A stretch of 32,770 nucleotides of DNA from Gammaproteobacteria bacterium (GTDB taxonomy: Bacteria; Pseudomonadota; Gammaproteobacteria; SZUA-229). A program made the translations under genes and the position numbers. This document shows positions 7,094 to 15,770 of the stretch, in pieces (position 1 is the first letter of the stretch; each line of letters opens with the position of its first letter). The notes under the pieces are model-generated. The model did not search any database. It was not told where the DNA came from and saw only the letters and a program-made list of their open reading frames with translations. The stretch spans positions 1 to 32,770 of the forward strand of contig JAOUKT010000039.1 of assembly GCA_029882395.1 (NCBI GenBank). Direction: 5' to 3'.

Positions 7094-8758
7094 TCAAACA
7101 TCCGGGGCGATGAGCTGCAAATATTTTTTAATGTCCCGGATCACTGACTCATCAATTAACGGCAGCATTTCGTTGAGCTTAGCAAGACTAAAGTCTGCAT
7201 GGTTGATTTTAATGTGTTGCATACTCCAGTCGGCTTCTTCATAACGCCGGAGCTTGTAGAATGCAACAGCCTGAAAAACCTGCGCCGTTATCAAATTCGG
7301 GTTGCGTTCAACCGCCTGGCTTAATGCGACCACCGCGGCTTCATAATCTGCCATAAAATAATACAGCTGACCCAGTACAGACAGATAAGCCGCCGGGTAT
7401 TTTGGGTTAAGCAACATGGCTTTTTTTACCAGCAGCAAGGCTTCCTGAGCCTGGCCGGAATGCATTTTGCTTACCGCCAGGCTGATATAACTGTCGGCGA
7501 AATTAGGCTCCAGTTCAATCGACTGCTGGGCCACCACAGCGGCCTGTTCATAATCCTGTCTGAATAAATGCACATAAGCCAGCACCCAGTAGGCCTGCGG
7601 CAGCTCCTTATCTAACTGGGCGCCTCTGGTGGCGAACGCCAAAGCCTGATCCAGACTATTTGCTGCCGATCGGCTCCAGCCATAACGGTGTTCAGAGACA
7701 TACGTCAGAGCCATTGAACTGTACGCACGTGCAAAGTTTTCATCGCGCAATATTGCCTGTTGAAAATATTCACGCGCCTGAAGATTGTCGTCCGGCTCGT
7801 GATGCATATACAGAGATTGTCCGCGCAGAAAATCTTCATAAGCATCAAGGTTGCGGGTATAACGCTGTGCAGTACGGCGCTTTTCATCTCTGGTTAGCTC
7901 TATCGACAATGTCTCGATAATGCGGGATGTTATTTCGTCCTCGACATCAAATATACTGCGCCATTCACGGTCATACTTTTCAGACCAGAGATACAGATTG
8001 CTACTAGCATCAACCAGACTAACATTAACTCTGACCTTATTATCAAGGCGTCTGACACTGCCTTGCAGAATATAATTAACGCCGAAGGCTTTGGCTATTT
8101 GCTCAAAGCCAGATGCACGGGTTGCAAAAGCCTTTGCAGACGCCGGAGAAATAACCATGACTCCCGATAACTTTGACAACGCGGTGGTGATATCAGCGGT
8201 CATGCCTTCATTAAAATAATCCTGACTCGCATCAGCGACTAAATTACTAAAAGGCAAAACAACAATAACAGGTGTGTTAGTACGTTTGAGAGAGGCATGC
8301 GTTGACTGACTGTTTAGCATATAAAGACTAATGACTACTACTATCAGAACGCTAAGCCCTGCCAGTATAGACAGCCTGTGCTGGTTAACTAGTCTTGCAG
8401 CGCTATTATCCGGCCGGTGACCGTGTCCGGCATGGTCAGTGTTGACCTTGCAAATCAGCCGGTAACCTTTTTTTGAAATGGTTTCAATGTACGCAGGCTG
8501 GCGCGCGTCATCGTCAAGAATTTTTCGTAATTTGGCGATGCAGCCTGTTAGCGCATCATAACCGACCACCGTATTTCCCCAGACACACTGCTCCAGCTCT
8601 TCGCGTGTGACGAGCTCGCCACCATGTAAAGCAAGATACTGCAATACCTGCATGACTTTAGCTTCGAGCTTTATTTGAATATGCCCTTTGAGCAGTTCAT
8701 TGGTACGTGTATTGACGTACCAGTCTCCCAGATAGAACGATGTTAATGTCTCTACCAC
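7094..8758 (-). CDS. CadC/ToxR-like transmembrane transcription regulator with TolB-like and TPR domains
   Basis: A 554-residue membrane-anchored regulator. Residues 5-105 are an OmpR-type winged helix (ISKKGYRLICKV is the C-terminal hairpin wing). One membrane segment lies at about 129-148. A periplasmic TolB/FlgO-like domain follows at about 163-295 (VVLPFSNL, DYFNEGMTADI, YILQGSVRR). TPR-like repeats extend to about 530. This architecture is known in one-component regulators that sense outside the cytoplasm and bind DNA inside. The start is GTG, with AGGGAAG about 9 bases before it. It is divergent from the hydrolase-HbpS-cytochrome operon, the usual place for a CadC-type regulator of its neighbour. 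The ligand is unknown. Confidence 0.9.
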   Translation of the reverse strand: MVETLTSFYLGDWYVNTRTNELLKGHIQIKLEAKVMQVLQYLALHGGELVTREELEQCVWGNTVVGYDALTGCIAKLRKILDDDARQPAYIETISKKGYRLICKVNTDHAGHGHRPDNSAARLVNQHRLSILAGLSVLIVVVISLYMLNSQSTHASLKRTNTPVIVVLPFSNLVADASQDYFNEGMTADITTALSKLSGVMVISPASAKAFATRASGFEQIAKAFGVNYILQGSVRRLDNKVRVNVSLVDASSNLYLWSEKYDREWRSIFDVEDEITSRIIETLSIELTRDEKRRTAQRYTRNLDAYEDFLRGQSLYMHHEPDDNLQAREYFQQAILRDENFARAYSSMALTYVSEHRYGWSRSAANSLDQALAFATRGAQLDKELPQAYWVLAYVHLFRQDYEQAAVVAQQSIELEPNFADSYISLAVSKMHSGQAQEALLLVKKAMLLNPKYPAAYLSVLGQLYYFMADYEAAVVALSQAVERNPNLITAQVFQAVAFYKLRRYEEADWSMQHIKINHADFSLAKLNEMLPLIDESVIRDIKKYLQLIAPDV

Positions 8759-8782
8759 GCGCCGCTTCCCTAAAATAAATCA

Positions 8783-8796
8783 TTGATTATAAACAA
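8783..8796. promoter_or_regulatory. FNR-like site (one mismatch) in the divergent promoter region
   Basis: TTGAT-TATA-AACAA matches nine of the ten defined bases of the FNR/CRP-family consensus TTGAT-N4-ATCAA. It lies between the CadC-like regulator gene and the hydrolase-cytochrome operon, about 105 bases before the operon's ATG. A CATATT that could be a -10 element lies at 8821-8826, close to but not exactly at class II spacing. The neighbourhood is very AT-rich, so chance is possible. Confidence 0.4.
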
Positions 8797-8845
8797 AATA
8801 AAAATTCATAAGAAAAAAAACATATTTCCTTCATATCTTTTTTTT

Positions 8846-8859
8846 GTTTACAGGTTACA
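8846..8859 (+). promoter_or_regulatory. Tandem 7-bp direct repeat, possible operator of the CadC-like regulator
   Basis: GTTTACA at 8846-8852 is followed directly by GGTTACA at 8853-8859, six of seven bases identical. OmpR/ToxR-type winged helices bind head-to-tail repeats, and this one lies between the regulator gene and the first gene of the divergent operon. The functional link is inference from position. Confidence 0.35.
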
Positions 8860-8894
8860 AGTTTCGCCAGCATTTGTCATTAACGGAAAACAAT

Positions 8895-9836
8895 ATGATG
8901 AGCCATATAAAAATAAACTGTTTGCTAGCCATAGCGGCGATTGTTTGCGTTTACAATCCGCTATTGGCAGCAGAAGTCAGTATTCAATACAAAGGCCTGA
9001 CGCTGAATGCAGACTACCAGTTAGCCGCCGGCAAAAATGCAGGCGATGGCGTGGTTTTAATGACTCACGGTGCACTGGCTCACCGCGATTTAGAAAGTAT
9101 GGCGTATATCCGTCAGTTACTGATCGGTAAAGGCCATAACATTTTAGCAATAAACCTGAGCCTGGGCCTGAATAACCGCCACGGCATGTATGATTGTTCA
9201 ATCACTCACCGACACAAAAACTCGGATGCTATCGATGAAATAAACCAGTGGCTGATCTGGCTGCAATCAAAAGACGTGAAAGATGTCAGCCTTTTGGGGC
9301 ACTCACGAGGCGCAGCCCAGACCGCATTATATTCGGCCGTACATAAAAACCCGATCGTCAAGCGCCTGGTATTAATGGCGCCGGCTGTAAAAGAAAACAG
9401 CAGCAGCCAGTCATATCAGCAACGTTTCAAGCTGCCGCTGTCAGCCTTGCTTCAGCAGGCACGCCAGCATGTGGCTGCAAAAAACACACAAGGCGTTCTG
9501 CGCCACCTTGGTTTAATGAGCTGCCGTGACAGCTCAGCAACAGCTGAAAGCTTTCTTTCTTATTATGACCAGAACCCGGCACTCGATACAGCTGCCCTGC
9601 TCAGTAAAATAAACCTGCCTACACTAATTGTGGTCGCAGGCAACGACAAAGTAGTCATTGCACTGGATAAAAAAGTCGCCCACCTGGTAGATGATGAAAG
9701 CATAAAAATGGTTGTTATCGAGGGTGCCGATCACATGTTCCGTGATCTTAACGCCGACGATGCTGTCGATTATATCGATGACTTTCTCCAGATTTCAAAC
9801 CCCATGTCCACAACATTACTAACGCATAAAGGATAA
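8895..9836 (+). CDS. Secreted alpha/beta hydrolase
   Basis: A 313-residue alpha/beta hydrolase with a Sec signal peptide (about residues 1-26, hydrophobic core LLAIAAIVCVYNPLLA). The nucleophile elbow is GHSRG with Ser137. The probable acid is Asp251 in VVAGNDKVV and the catalytic histidine His280 in EGADHMF, giving a complete triad in the standard order. The frame is open for 17 more codons upstream, but the signal peptide begins at the ATG at 8895. The gene opens an operon with an HbpS-like protein, a cytochrome b561 and a cytochrome c'. Its substrate is unknown. A periplasmic esterase or lipase is the simplest reading. Confidence 0.87.
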   Translation: MMSHIKINCLLAIAAIVCVYNPLLAAEVSIQYKGLTLNADYQLAAGKNAGDGVVLMTHGALAHRDLESMAYIRQLLIGKGHNILAINLSLGLNNRHGMYDCSITHRHKNSDAIDEINQWLIWLQSKDVKDVSLLGHSRGAAQTALYSAVHKNPIVKRLVLMAPAVKENSSSQSYQQRFKLPLSALLQQARQHVAAKNTQGVLRHLGLMSCRDSSATAESFLSYYDQNPALDTAALLSKINLPTLIVVAGNDKVVIALDKKVAHLVDDESIKMVVIEGADHMFRDLNADDAVDYIDDFLQISNPMSTTLLTHKG

Positions 9837-9838
9837 AC

Positions 9839-10363
9839 ATGTTTAAAAAAATAAAATACAACGGCCTGTTGCTTATTTTACTAGCAATGCTGGCAGCAAA
9901 TACAAAGGCAGATGGCCTTTTCAGCATCAGATCTGTGACAGTTGAAACAGCCTACGACGCCAGCTGGGCTGCGCTAACAGACTGTCGTTCCCGCGGTTAT
10001 TCAGTCGCTGTTGCGGTTGTTGATCGCGGTGGCAATGTTCAGGTATTGTTGCGTGATCGTTTTGCAGGCCCGCACACCATACAAACCGCCATACAAAAAG
10101 CCTGGACAGCTAACAGTTTCAGGCAATCAACGGCAGCCTTAGCCGGCTTACTCGAAGATAAAAAAATCCCTAACCAGGTTGCCAATAATCCCGGCGCGTT
10201 ATTGGTCGGCGGCGGTCTGGTTATACAGTCTGCAGGTGAAATCATAGGTGCCATTGGCGTTTCAGGCGCGCCCCCAGGAAAATCTGAGCGGGACAGCATA
10301 GATGGCAACTGCGCCCAGGCCGGACTCACGGCTATCCGCGAAACACTCGAGTTTGCCGAGTGA
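9839..10363 (+). CDS. GlcG/HbpS-like (heme-binding family) periplasmic protein
   Basis: A 174-residue protein with a signal peptide of about 24 residues and a GlcG/HbpS (DUF336-type) domain. Recognisable parts are VAVAVVDRGGNVQVLLRD in the first half, AWTANSF in the middle, and GALLVGGGLVI followed by IGAIGVSGAPPG near the end. HbpS of Streptomyces binds heme and takes part in oxidative-stress signalling; other members have no assigned activity. It begins 2 bases after the hydrolase stop, with AAGGA at good spacing, and its TGA overlaps the GTG start of the cytochrome b561 gene. The redox neighbours make a heme-related role plausible but unproven. Confidence 0.85.
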   Translation: MFKKIKYNGLLLILLAMLAANTKADGLFSIRSVTVETAYDASWAALTDCRSRGYSVAVAVVDRGGNVQVLLRDRFAGPHTIQTAIQKAWTANSFRQSTAALAGLLEDKKIPNQVANNPGALLVGGGLVIQSAGEIIGAIGVSGAPPGKSERDSIDGNCAQAGLTAIRETLEFAE

Positions 10364-11046
10364 CAAGCCAGCTGATCACGCTCTGGGACTGGCCCTTAAG
10401 ACTGTTTCACTGGTGTCTGGTTTGTGCATGTCTGGCAGCCTATATCAGCGGCATCAGTGGTGGCCTTTGGCTGGAATGGCATGCACATATTGGCAGCTTC
10501 ATTTTGTCATTGTTAGTGTTTCGTCTGGCATGGGGCTTTGGCGGCTCTTATTATTCACGCTTTAAAAATTTCCCGCTGTGTTTTGTACATGTAAAAAAAA
10601 CAATGGCGTCAAATGAGCCGCTAGTTGGTCATACTCGCGCCGGGGCGCTTTCAGTTATTCTTATGCTTCTCGCTGTTATTATTCAGGCCATTTCCGGCCT
10701 TTTTGCCAGTCAGGCTGATATTGATTTTTTTGCACCCTTGTCATTACTGTTAAGCGAAGAAAAACAGCAACAGTTTAGTTACTGGCACAGGCAGTGGGTA
10801 AATATGTTTTTAATACTGGCGATTCTGCACCTGAGTGCCATTGGCTTTTATTTATTTATAAAAAAACAGGACATTGTCTGGCCGATGATTACGGGGCAAA
10901 AAAAAATTATCAATATTTCTTTTCACAAAGAGACTGGACCCATAAATATTAAAGCATTTGCACTCTCAATCTTTTGTGCCCTGTTGATTTACTGGCTTAT
11001 TGAGAGTGCTTTATTGTTTGATTTGCTTTTGCAACTAAAGAATTGA
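10360..11046 (+). CDS. Cytochrome b561-family membrane protein
   Basis: A 228-residue four-helix membrane protein of the bacterial cytochrome b561 type. WDWPLRLFHW near the N-terminus, WHAHIG at the start of helix 2, GHTRAG before helix 3, YWHRQWVN and ILHLSAIG in the last helices provide the histidines expected to hold two b hemes. A further C-terminal hydrophobic stretch of about 20 residues follows. The protein probably moves electrons between the quinone pool and a periplasmic c-type partner, here the cytochrome c' encoded next. The start is GTG, overlapping the TGA of the upstream gene (GTGA), which indicates translational coupling. Confidence 0.88.
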   Translation: MTSQLITLWDWPLRLFHWCLVCACLAAYISGISGGLWLEWHAHIGSFILSLLVFRLAWGFGGSYYSRFKNFPLCFVHVKKTMASNEPLVGHTRAGALSVILMLLAVIIQAISGLFASQADIDFFAPLSLLLSEEKQQQFSYWHRQWVNMFLILAILHLSAIGFYLFIKKQDIVWPMITGQKKIINISFHKETGPINIKAFALSIFCALLIYWLIESALLFDLLLQLKN

Positions 11047-11093
11047 GCCAGAGTCGGCTGAATAAATGAAAATAACCATAAACGGAGTAAATA

Positions 11094-11573
11094 ATGAAAA
11101 CAAACGTTTTTTTAATACTGTGTATAGCGATTGCATCACCTTATGCTATTGCTGATCAAAACACTAAGCAGCCGAAGCAGGCCGATCTTATAAAATACCG
11201 GCAGTCGGCCATGATGTTCATGCGCTGGAATATTTCTAAACTAAAAAACCAGCTGGTAACAAATCCGGAGTCGTATAATAAAGAAGATGTCATTAAAGCC
11301 TCGGCTGCAATAGCAGCGATTGCAAATTCAGATCTTAACAAACTGTTTCCGGCCAGTAGCCAGACAGGTACAGGATGGAAAAAGACGCGCGTAAAAGCCA
11401 CTTATTTCACACAAACCGACAAGGTCAATAAACATACGTTTGCACTGATCAAAGAATCAAACCAGCTGCTTGAAGCGGCGAATGGAGGTGATATGACCGC
11501 CATACGTTACCAGTTTGATCGTGTGTTCAAGTCGTGTAAAAGTTGCCACAAGGCATATCGCTTAAAAAATTAA
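11094..11573 (+). CDS. Cytochrome c' (class II cytochrome c)
   Basis: A 159-residue periplasmic protein with a 20-residue signal peptide ending AIA and a single C-terminal heme-binding motif, CKSCH at residues 148-152. The all-helical composition and C-terminal heme site are the hallmarks of class II cytochrome c'. Members bind NO or act as electron carriers. A b561-type protein next to a cytochrome c' is a known partner arrangement. GGAG precedes the ATG by about 7 bases. It is the last gene of the operon that starts with the hydrolase, and a possible terminator follows. Confidence 0.9.
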   Translation: MKTNVFLILCIAIASPYAIADQNTKQPKQADLIKYRQSAMMFMRWNISKLKNQLVTNPESYNKEDVIKASAAIAAIANSDLNKLFPASSQTGTGWKKTRVKATYFTQTDKVNKHTFALIKESNQLLEAANGGDMTAIRYQFDRVFKSCKSCHKAYRLKN

Positions 11574-11584
11574 TATGCATTATT

Positions 11585-11643
11585 AAAACAGAACGGGGTG
11601 TTATTTCATTGAGCCTGGCAACCGTAGCGCTTTGTTCTGTTTT
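11585..11643. terminator. Long-loop inverted repeat after the cytochrome c' gene
   Basis: AAAACAGAAC (11585-11594) and GTTCTGTTTT (11634-11643) are perfectly complementary, separated by 39 bases. A run of T residues follows at 11640-11646, and the A-rich left arm would give a T-run on the other strand. It lies between convergent genes and may terminate both, but the loop is unusually long. Confidence 0.45.
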
Positions 11644-11709
11644 TTTATTAACACGGTTATAGAGTGTCACAATAATACAGGTACGGCATGCGCTAAGAAA
11701 GGTGCCGTA

Positions 11710-14355
11710 TTAGGTATTGCTCTCAGGCTTTAGCAGGTTCTCACTGGCAATAATCCGGTCAGCAAGCGCATTCAGCTCTCTCATCATTCTTGTTACGCTC
11801 TGGTAATTATTTCTTGCCAGAATAAATTCCAAACGGGCTGCCATATCAGACATTTCGAGATAACCATAGCCGCCTGAAACAGCTTTTAAATCGTGGACTA
11901 ATTGACTCAGCAGCTGCCAGTCGTGGCGGGATATAGCGTCAAATAATGAATTCATCCTCGCCGGTAGCTGATGGATAAAGCTTAACACCAGGTCGAGAAA
12001 TTCCGGGCCGTCTTTCAGCAGATGAGAAAGCAACGGCTCGGCATGAGCCTGTTCAGTCGCCGGTGCAAGGTACTGACGTATAATTGCGTTGAAGCTGCTG
12101 CGCTCAATGGGCTTTTGCATAAACTGATCACAGCCGAGCGACAGGCATTTGTCGATATCTTCCTGCATCGCATTCGCCGTGAGTGCGACAATAGCACCAG
12201 TGTAACCGGCCTCACGTAACTGACGGGTAGCCATAAAACCATCCAGAACCGGCATCTGCATATCCATTAATATCAGATCAAATTGTTCCTGCATGGCTTT
12301 TTGCACGGCCACTTCGCCATCTTCAGCCAGACTGACCGTGGCACCCAGTTTGCTAAGATAGAATAAAATAAGCTGCTGATTGTCTTTATTATCTTCGGCC
12401 AGCAAAATTCGCCCTTCTACGGCTTTGCCGGTATCGGCTTTTATATTGGCATACTTGTTCACCAGCAGCTCTGGCAGCTCCGTTAAAAATGTAACATTGT
12501 CTATCTCATCTGTTTTAATCTGCAAGCTGAAGCAACTGCCTTTATTCAACTGACTCTTTACACTGATATCACCGTGCATACAATTTGCAAACTGTCTGGA
12601 TACATATAAACCCAGACCCGTGCCGCCGTATTTGCGGGTGGTCGACTCATCTGCCTGCACAAATGGATTAAATAATTTGCTTAACTGATCCGGGCTCATG
12701 CCTATGCCGCTATCTTCAACATCAAAACAGAGCATGCCCGTTGTGGCTTTGTAACTAACGCTGAGACTGACACCGCCTTCTTCGGTGAATTTAATGGCAT
12801 TATTGCAGAGGTTAATCAGGATCTGTTTCAAGCGCAGTGCATCACCACAGACTTTTTCAGGTAAAGGAAAATGGTATTGCACATTAAAACTCAGGCCTTT
12901 AGAGCGGGCCGAAAAGCTGACTAAGGATTGTACGGCAGCGAGCATTTCCATCAGTGCAAATTCAGTCTGTTCTGTTTCCAGCTTGTTCGCTTCGATCTTT
13001 GAAAGATCAAGAATGTCGTTAATAATTTGCAACAGGTGTTCACTACTGCGGTTAATTGTTTCAGTGGCATGCACCCTTTCCTGCATTGTCAGGCTCTCGT
13101 CTAACAGGGACTCAGAAAAGCCAATTATCGCTGTCAGAGGGGTGCGAATCTCGTGACTCATGTTGGCAAGAAATGATGACTTGGCTTTGCTTGCCGCCTC
13201 GGCTTCATATTTGTCCAGCAGCGCGGCCTGCGCCTTTTGTTCCGACTGGCGGATTTTTGTTAAATCAGTTATGGCTCCGATAATGCCGCGGATCTGGCCA
13301 TCGGTATAATGGTATACCGCTTTAGAAAACAGCGCATAATGCTCACCACCGGGCAGGTCAGGTAAAGTGATTTCATAACGCTGATTATCCTCATGTCTAT
13401 TGAGCAATTTCTGGTCGGCGTGATAGTGATGTTTTAGCGCGTCTGAATCAGGCGGGTAAATATGCGCCAGGGTTTTGCCGACAACTTCGTCTTTTGAAAT
13501 GCCAAAAAATGTTTCCCATGCATGATTAACACCCAGATAAATACCGTCGGTGTCTTTGTAAAAAACCGGTATCGGCACCGCATCGAACAGTTCCATATTA
13601 AAATTTAACTGCTCCAGCACTTCCTGTTTACTGGCTCTCAGCTGTGTTAATAACTGCTCACTTTGATTCGCCATATTATTGAATGCCTGGGCGGCCGTGT
13701 GTAGCTCACGCGCGCCGGCCGCATGAACACGCACGCCATGATCTCCCCGGCCAAACTGATCTGCTGCGAGGGATAATTGCTGCATTGTTTTAAGATTGAC
13801 GCGCAGTACTAATGCAATGCTGATAAACACCGAAAGCATTACCAGCAGCAGATTAAACGTATGCTGTAAAAACTGGTACCAGAGTTTGTTAGCTGCCGGC
13901 ACATTCGTAATCGACACTTTAATGTTGCCGTAAGGTGTGCCCGCCAGCTGGATATCACGTTGCACATGAAATTTGGGCAAATTGAGCAGCTCGACAAACC
14001 ACAGCGGTGCTATTTCCTGCTGCATGCGGCCACTGACAGAAACCAGACCACCCTCGCCGTCATTCCATGTTATTCGCTGCACGACCTGTCTTTTTTTAAC
14101 CTGCGATGACAGAAACTGTTTAATCGTCGCATAGTCACCAATAATGGCCTGCTCTGCTATCAGCGTCGACAACACACCAATCAGCTCTTCTACTTCTTGC
14201 TGGTGGCGCTGACGTTGTTCCTCGGTACTTGTATTTAATGACAAATAAACCTGGACACCAAAACCCAGCAATATACACAGCCCCACGGTAAGCAGCAGCC
14301 TGTGCAGCAAACCCCAGCGCGCCCAAAAATCCCTTAACTGCGCCATCACCTTCAT
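11710..14355 (-). CDS. Hybrid sensor histidine kinase (HAMP-PAS-HisKA-HATPase-REC-Hpt)
   Basis: An 881-residue tripartite kinase. Membrane segments lie at about 16-38 and 165-185 and enclose a periplasmic domain. A HAMP linker (about 186-240) and a PAS domain (about 252-368) follow. The HisKA motif HEIRTPL has phospho-acceptor H401. The HATPase has N-box NLCNNAIKF (516-524), DSGIG (548-552) and GGTGLGL. The receiver has D698 in LMDMQMP and K748. A C-terminal Hpt has HDLKAVSG with H821. All relay residues are present. The gene starts 5 bases after a PhnD-like binding protein gene on the same strand, which probably supplies the ligand-sensing partner. No response regulator is adjacent, so the Hpt must pass phosphate to a regulator elsewhere. 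Confidence 0.95.
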   Translation of the reverse strand: MKVMAQLRDFWARWGLLHRLLLTVGLCILLGFGVQVYLSLNTSTEEQRQRHQQEVEELIGVLSTLIAEQAIIGDYATIKQFLSSQVKKRQVVQRITWNDGEGGLVSVSGRMQQEIAPLWFVELLNLPKFHVQRDIQLAGTPYGNIKVSITNVPAANKLWYQFLQHTFNLLLVMLSVFISIALVLRVNLKTMQQLSLAADQFGRGDHGVRVHAAGARELHTAAQAFNNMANQSEQLLTQLRASKQEVLEQLNFNMELFDAVPIPVFYKDTDGIYLGVNHAWETFFGISKDEVVGKTLAHIYPPDSDALKHHYHADQKLLNRHEDNQRYEITLPDLPGGEHYALFSKAVYHYTDGQIRGIIGAITDLTKIRQSEQKAQAALLDKYEAEAASKAKSSFLANMSHEIRTPLTAIIGFSESLLDESLTMQERVHATETINRSSEHLLQIINDILDLSKIEANKLETEQTEFALMEMLAAVQSLVSFSARSKGLSFNVQYHFPLPEKVCGDALRLKQILINLCNNAIKFTEEGGVSLSVSYKATTGMLCFDVEDSGIGMSPDQLSKLFNPFVQADESTTRKYGGTGLGLYVSRQFANCMHGDISVKSQLNKGSCFSLQIKTDEIDNVTFLTELPELLVNKYANIKADTGKAVEGRILLAEDNKDNQQLILFYLSKLGATVSLAEDGEVAVQKAMQEQFDLILMDMQMPVLDGFMATRQLREAGYTGAIVALTANAMQEDIDKCLSLGCDQFMQKPIERSSFNAIIRQYLAPATEQAHAEPLLSHLLKDGPEFLDLVLSFIHQLPARMNSLFDAISRHDWQLLSQLVHDLKAVSGGYGYLEMSDMAARLEFILARNNYQSVTRMMRELNALADRIIASENLLKPESNT

Positions 14356-14360
14356 TTTAT

Positions 14361-15197
14361 TTATTTATTCACGATCGTATTGCGATAGAAATTTCGATAG
14401 TTGCTATAATCCTTGTCATCCGCATAAATAAATTCCAGCGGTTTTCTGGATTTAATAACTGCCGCGCTCGCCTTCAGTATCTTCTGGCCAAGCACATCAT
14501 TTTTCATATCAATAAAGGCTTTACGCACGGCTTCAACCTTGTCTTGCTGGAGCGCCGGATGAGCCATTATTGGAATGCTCAAATAAGGTTCGGAAGTCCA
14601 GAGACCACGGTAGCTAAAATTTTCACGGCTGGCATAGCGTTCAAGAACCTGCTTATTGACAGCGGCGGCGACAGCCTTGCCATGGTGAACCTGCGCCATA
14701 GCACCTTCCTGATTTCCGGCATAGCTCGGTTGAACCGTGATACCGGATCGCATCAGGTGATCCATCGGCACCCAATAACCAACAAAAGCGTTACTATGCG
14801 GAAAAGCCACCTGCTGCTGATTTAATTCTGCCAGAGATTTTATCGCGCTGTCATCACGCACAATGATAATGGCATTGATAGAAGGGGTTTGCATGCGCAG
14901 AATAACGCGGTAACCAAGCTTGTCTCGTTCTTCGGTAAACATATGATTGGTATAAACAAATGCATGTTCGCCTCGCACTGTCATCGCCGTGGTTTTGGGT
15001 GCCGTTTTGCCCATGCGAAGTTTCAGCGGCACGCCTGACTTCTGGCTGACATAGTTAAGAATTGGATTCCAGTATTTTGCTGTTAAAGCAATACTGCGTT
15101 GGTTGATAACACCAAAATAATTCGATTGTTCAGCCGCGTTTACGACAGATGTTAATGTTGTGAATAAAAACAACAAACATGTTCGCATAAAATACAT
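14361..15197 (-). CDS. PhnD-like periplasmic substrate-binding protein (sensor accessory)
   Basis: A 278-residue protein with a Sec signal (about 1-21, cut after VNA) and the fold signature of phosphate/phosphonate binding proteins: YFGVINQR, a YWNPILNYVS helix, and SLAELNQQQVAFP before SNAFVGYW. It lacks neighbouring ABC permease or ATPase genes and instead precedes a hybrid histidine kinase by 5 bases. This arrangement is known for sensor systems in which a PhnD-type protein presents a ligand to the kinase, so I infer sensing rather than import. AAGGGG lies about 9 bases before the first ATG; an ATG three codons later is an alternative. Confidence 0.85.
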   Translation of the reverse strand: MYFMRTCLLFLFTTLTSVVNAAEQSNYFGVINQRSIALTAKYWNPILNYVSQKSGVPLKLRMGKTAPKTTAMTVRGEHAFVYTNHMFTEERDKLGYRVILRMQTPSINAIIIVRDDSAIKSLAELNQQQVAFPHSNAFVGYWVPMDHLMRSGITVQPSYAGNQEGAMAQVHHGKAVAAAVNKQVLERYASRENFSYRGLWTSEPYLSIPIMAHPALQQDKVEAVRKAFIDMKNDVLGQKILKASAAVIKSRKPLEFIYADDKDYSNYRNFYRNTIVNK

Positions 15198-15770
15198 CGT
15201 CTTCAGCCCCTTGTTTTATTTTTATTATGACTGGCTTTTATATATAGAGATCAACATTAAACACCATACTAAGTTTGATGCGTACAATCAATAGAAGACT
15301 TCAAATTATTATAAATTTCAAATGTTTAACTGTAACGATTGAAGCACTGAGCGGCACATTATCTAGCCGACATTATTGGCTTAAAAATATTGTTAAACAT
15401 GCCCTGATATCTTAATATTTCATACCGTATCCATACCACAATCATGGCCGTGAATTTGACAGAAAGTTAAATGAAAATGATTTGCGATGAGCAGAGCTAA
15501 ATAACCGCATTAATGTTGTATTTTTTGTATTTAGTGGTTAATGTTGATGGCGCACTCATGCACTAAAAAGCAGCACACTTATTCTGCCGGCAACTATAAT
15601 GCTGCTCAGGCGATATTAAAATAATAATTTAAGTTATCTGCGCCTTTTAATAAACAGTTTTGGGTCTGAAACACAGCCATCTATCCCGAGCGTTTCTCAG
15701 CTCTCTGGTAGCCAGCCAGTGACGGCCTGACTTATTTAACGATATACTACTTTAAGCAAATAATTTCAAT
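15198..15770. other. Non-coding divergent intergenic region
   Basis: This 573-base gap separates the PhnD-like gene (minus) from the TSUP gene (plus). It is AT-rich and holds no convincing open frame. A degenerate FNR-like site lies at 15241-15254 (TATAT-AGAG-ATCAA, eight of ten defined bases), in a place that could serve the PhnD-kinase operon. TTGAT and ATCAA also occur at 15275-15291, but with seven bases between them, so this is not a standard site. I see no terminator or RNA structure. Confidence 0.4.

Noticed and set aside
15275..15291. TTGAT and ATCAA separated by seven bases.
   Set aside because: FNR/Anr sites need a four-base spacer.
15456..15484. TTGACA at 15456 as a promoter for the TSUP gene.
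   Set aside because: No acceptable -10 hexamer at 16-18 bases spacing, and it is about 300 bases from the gene.
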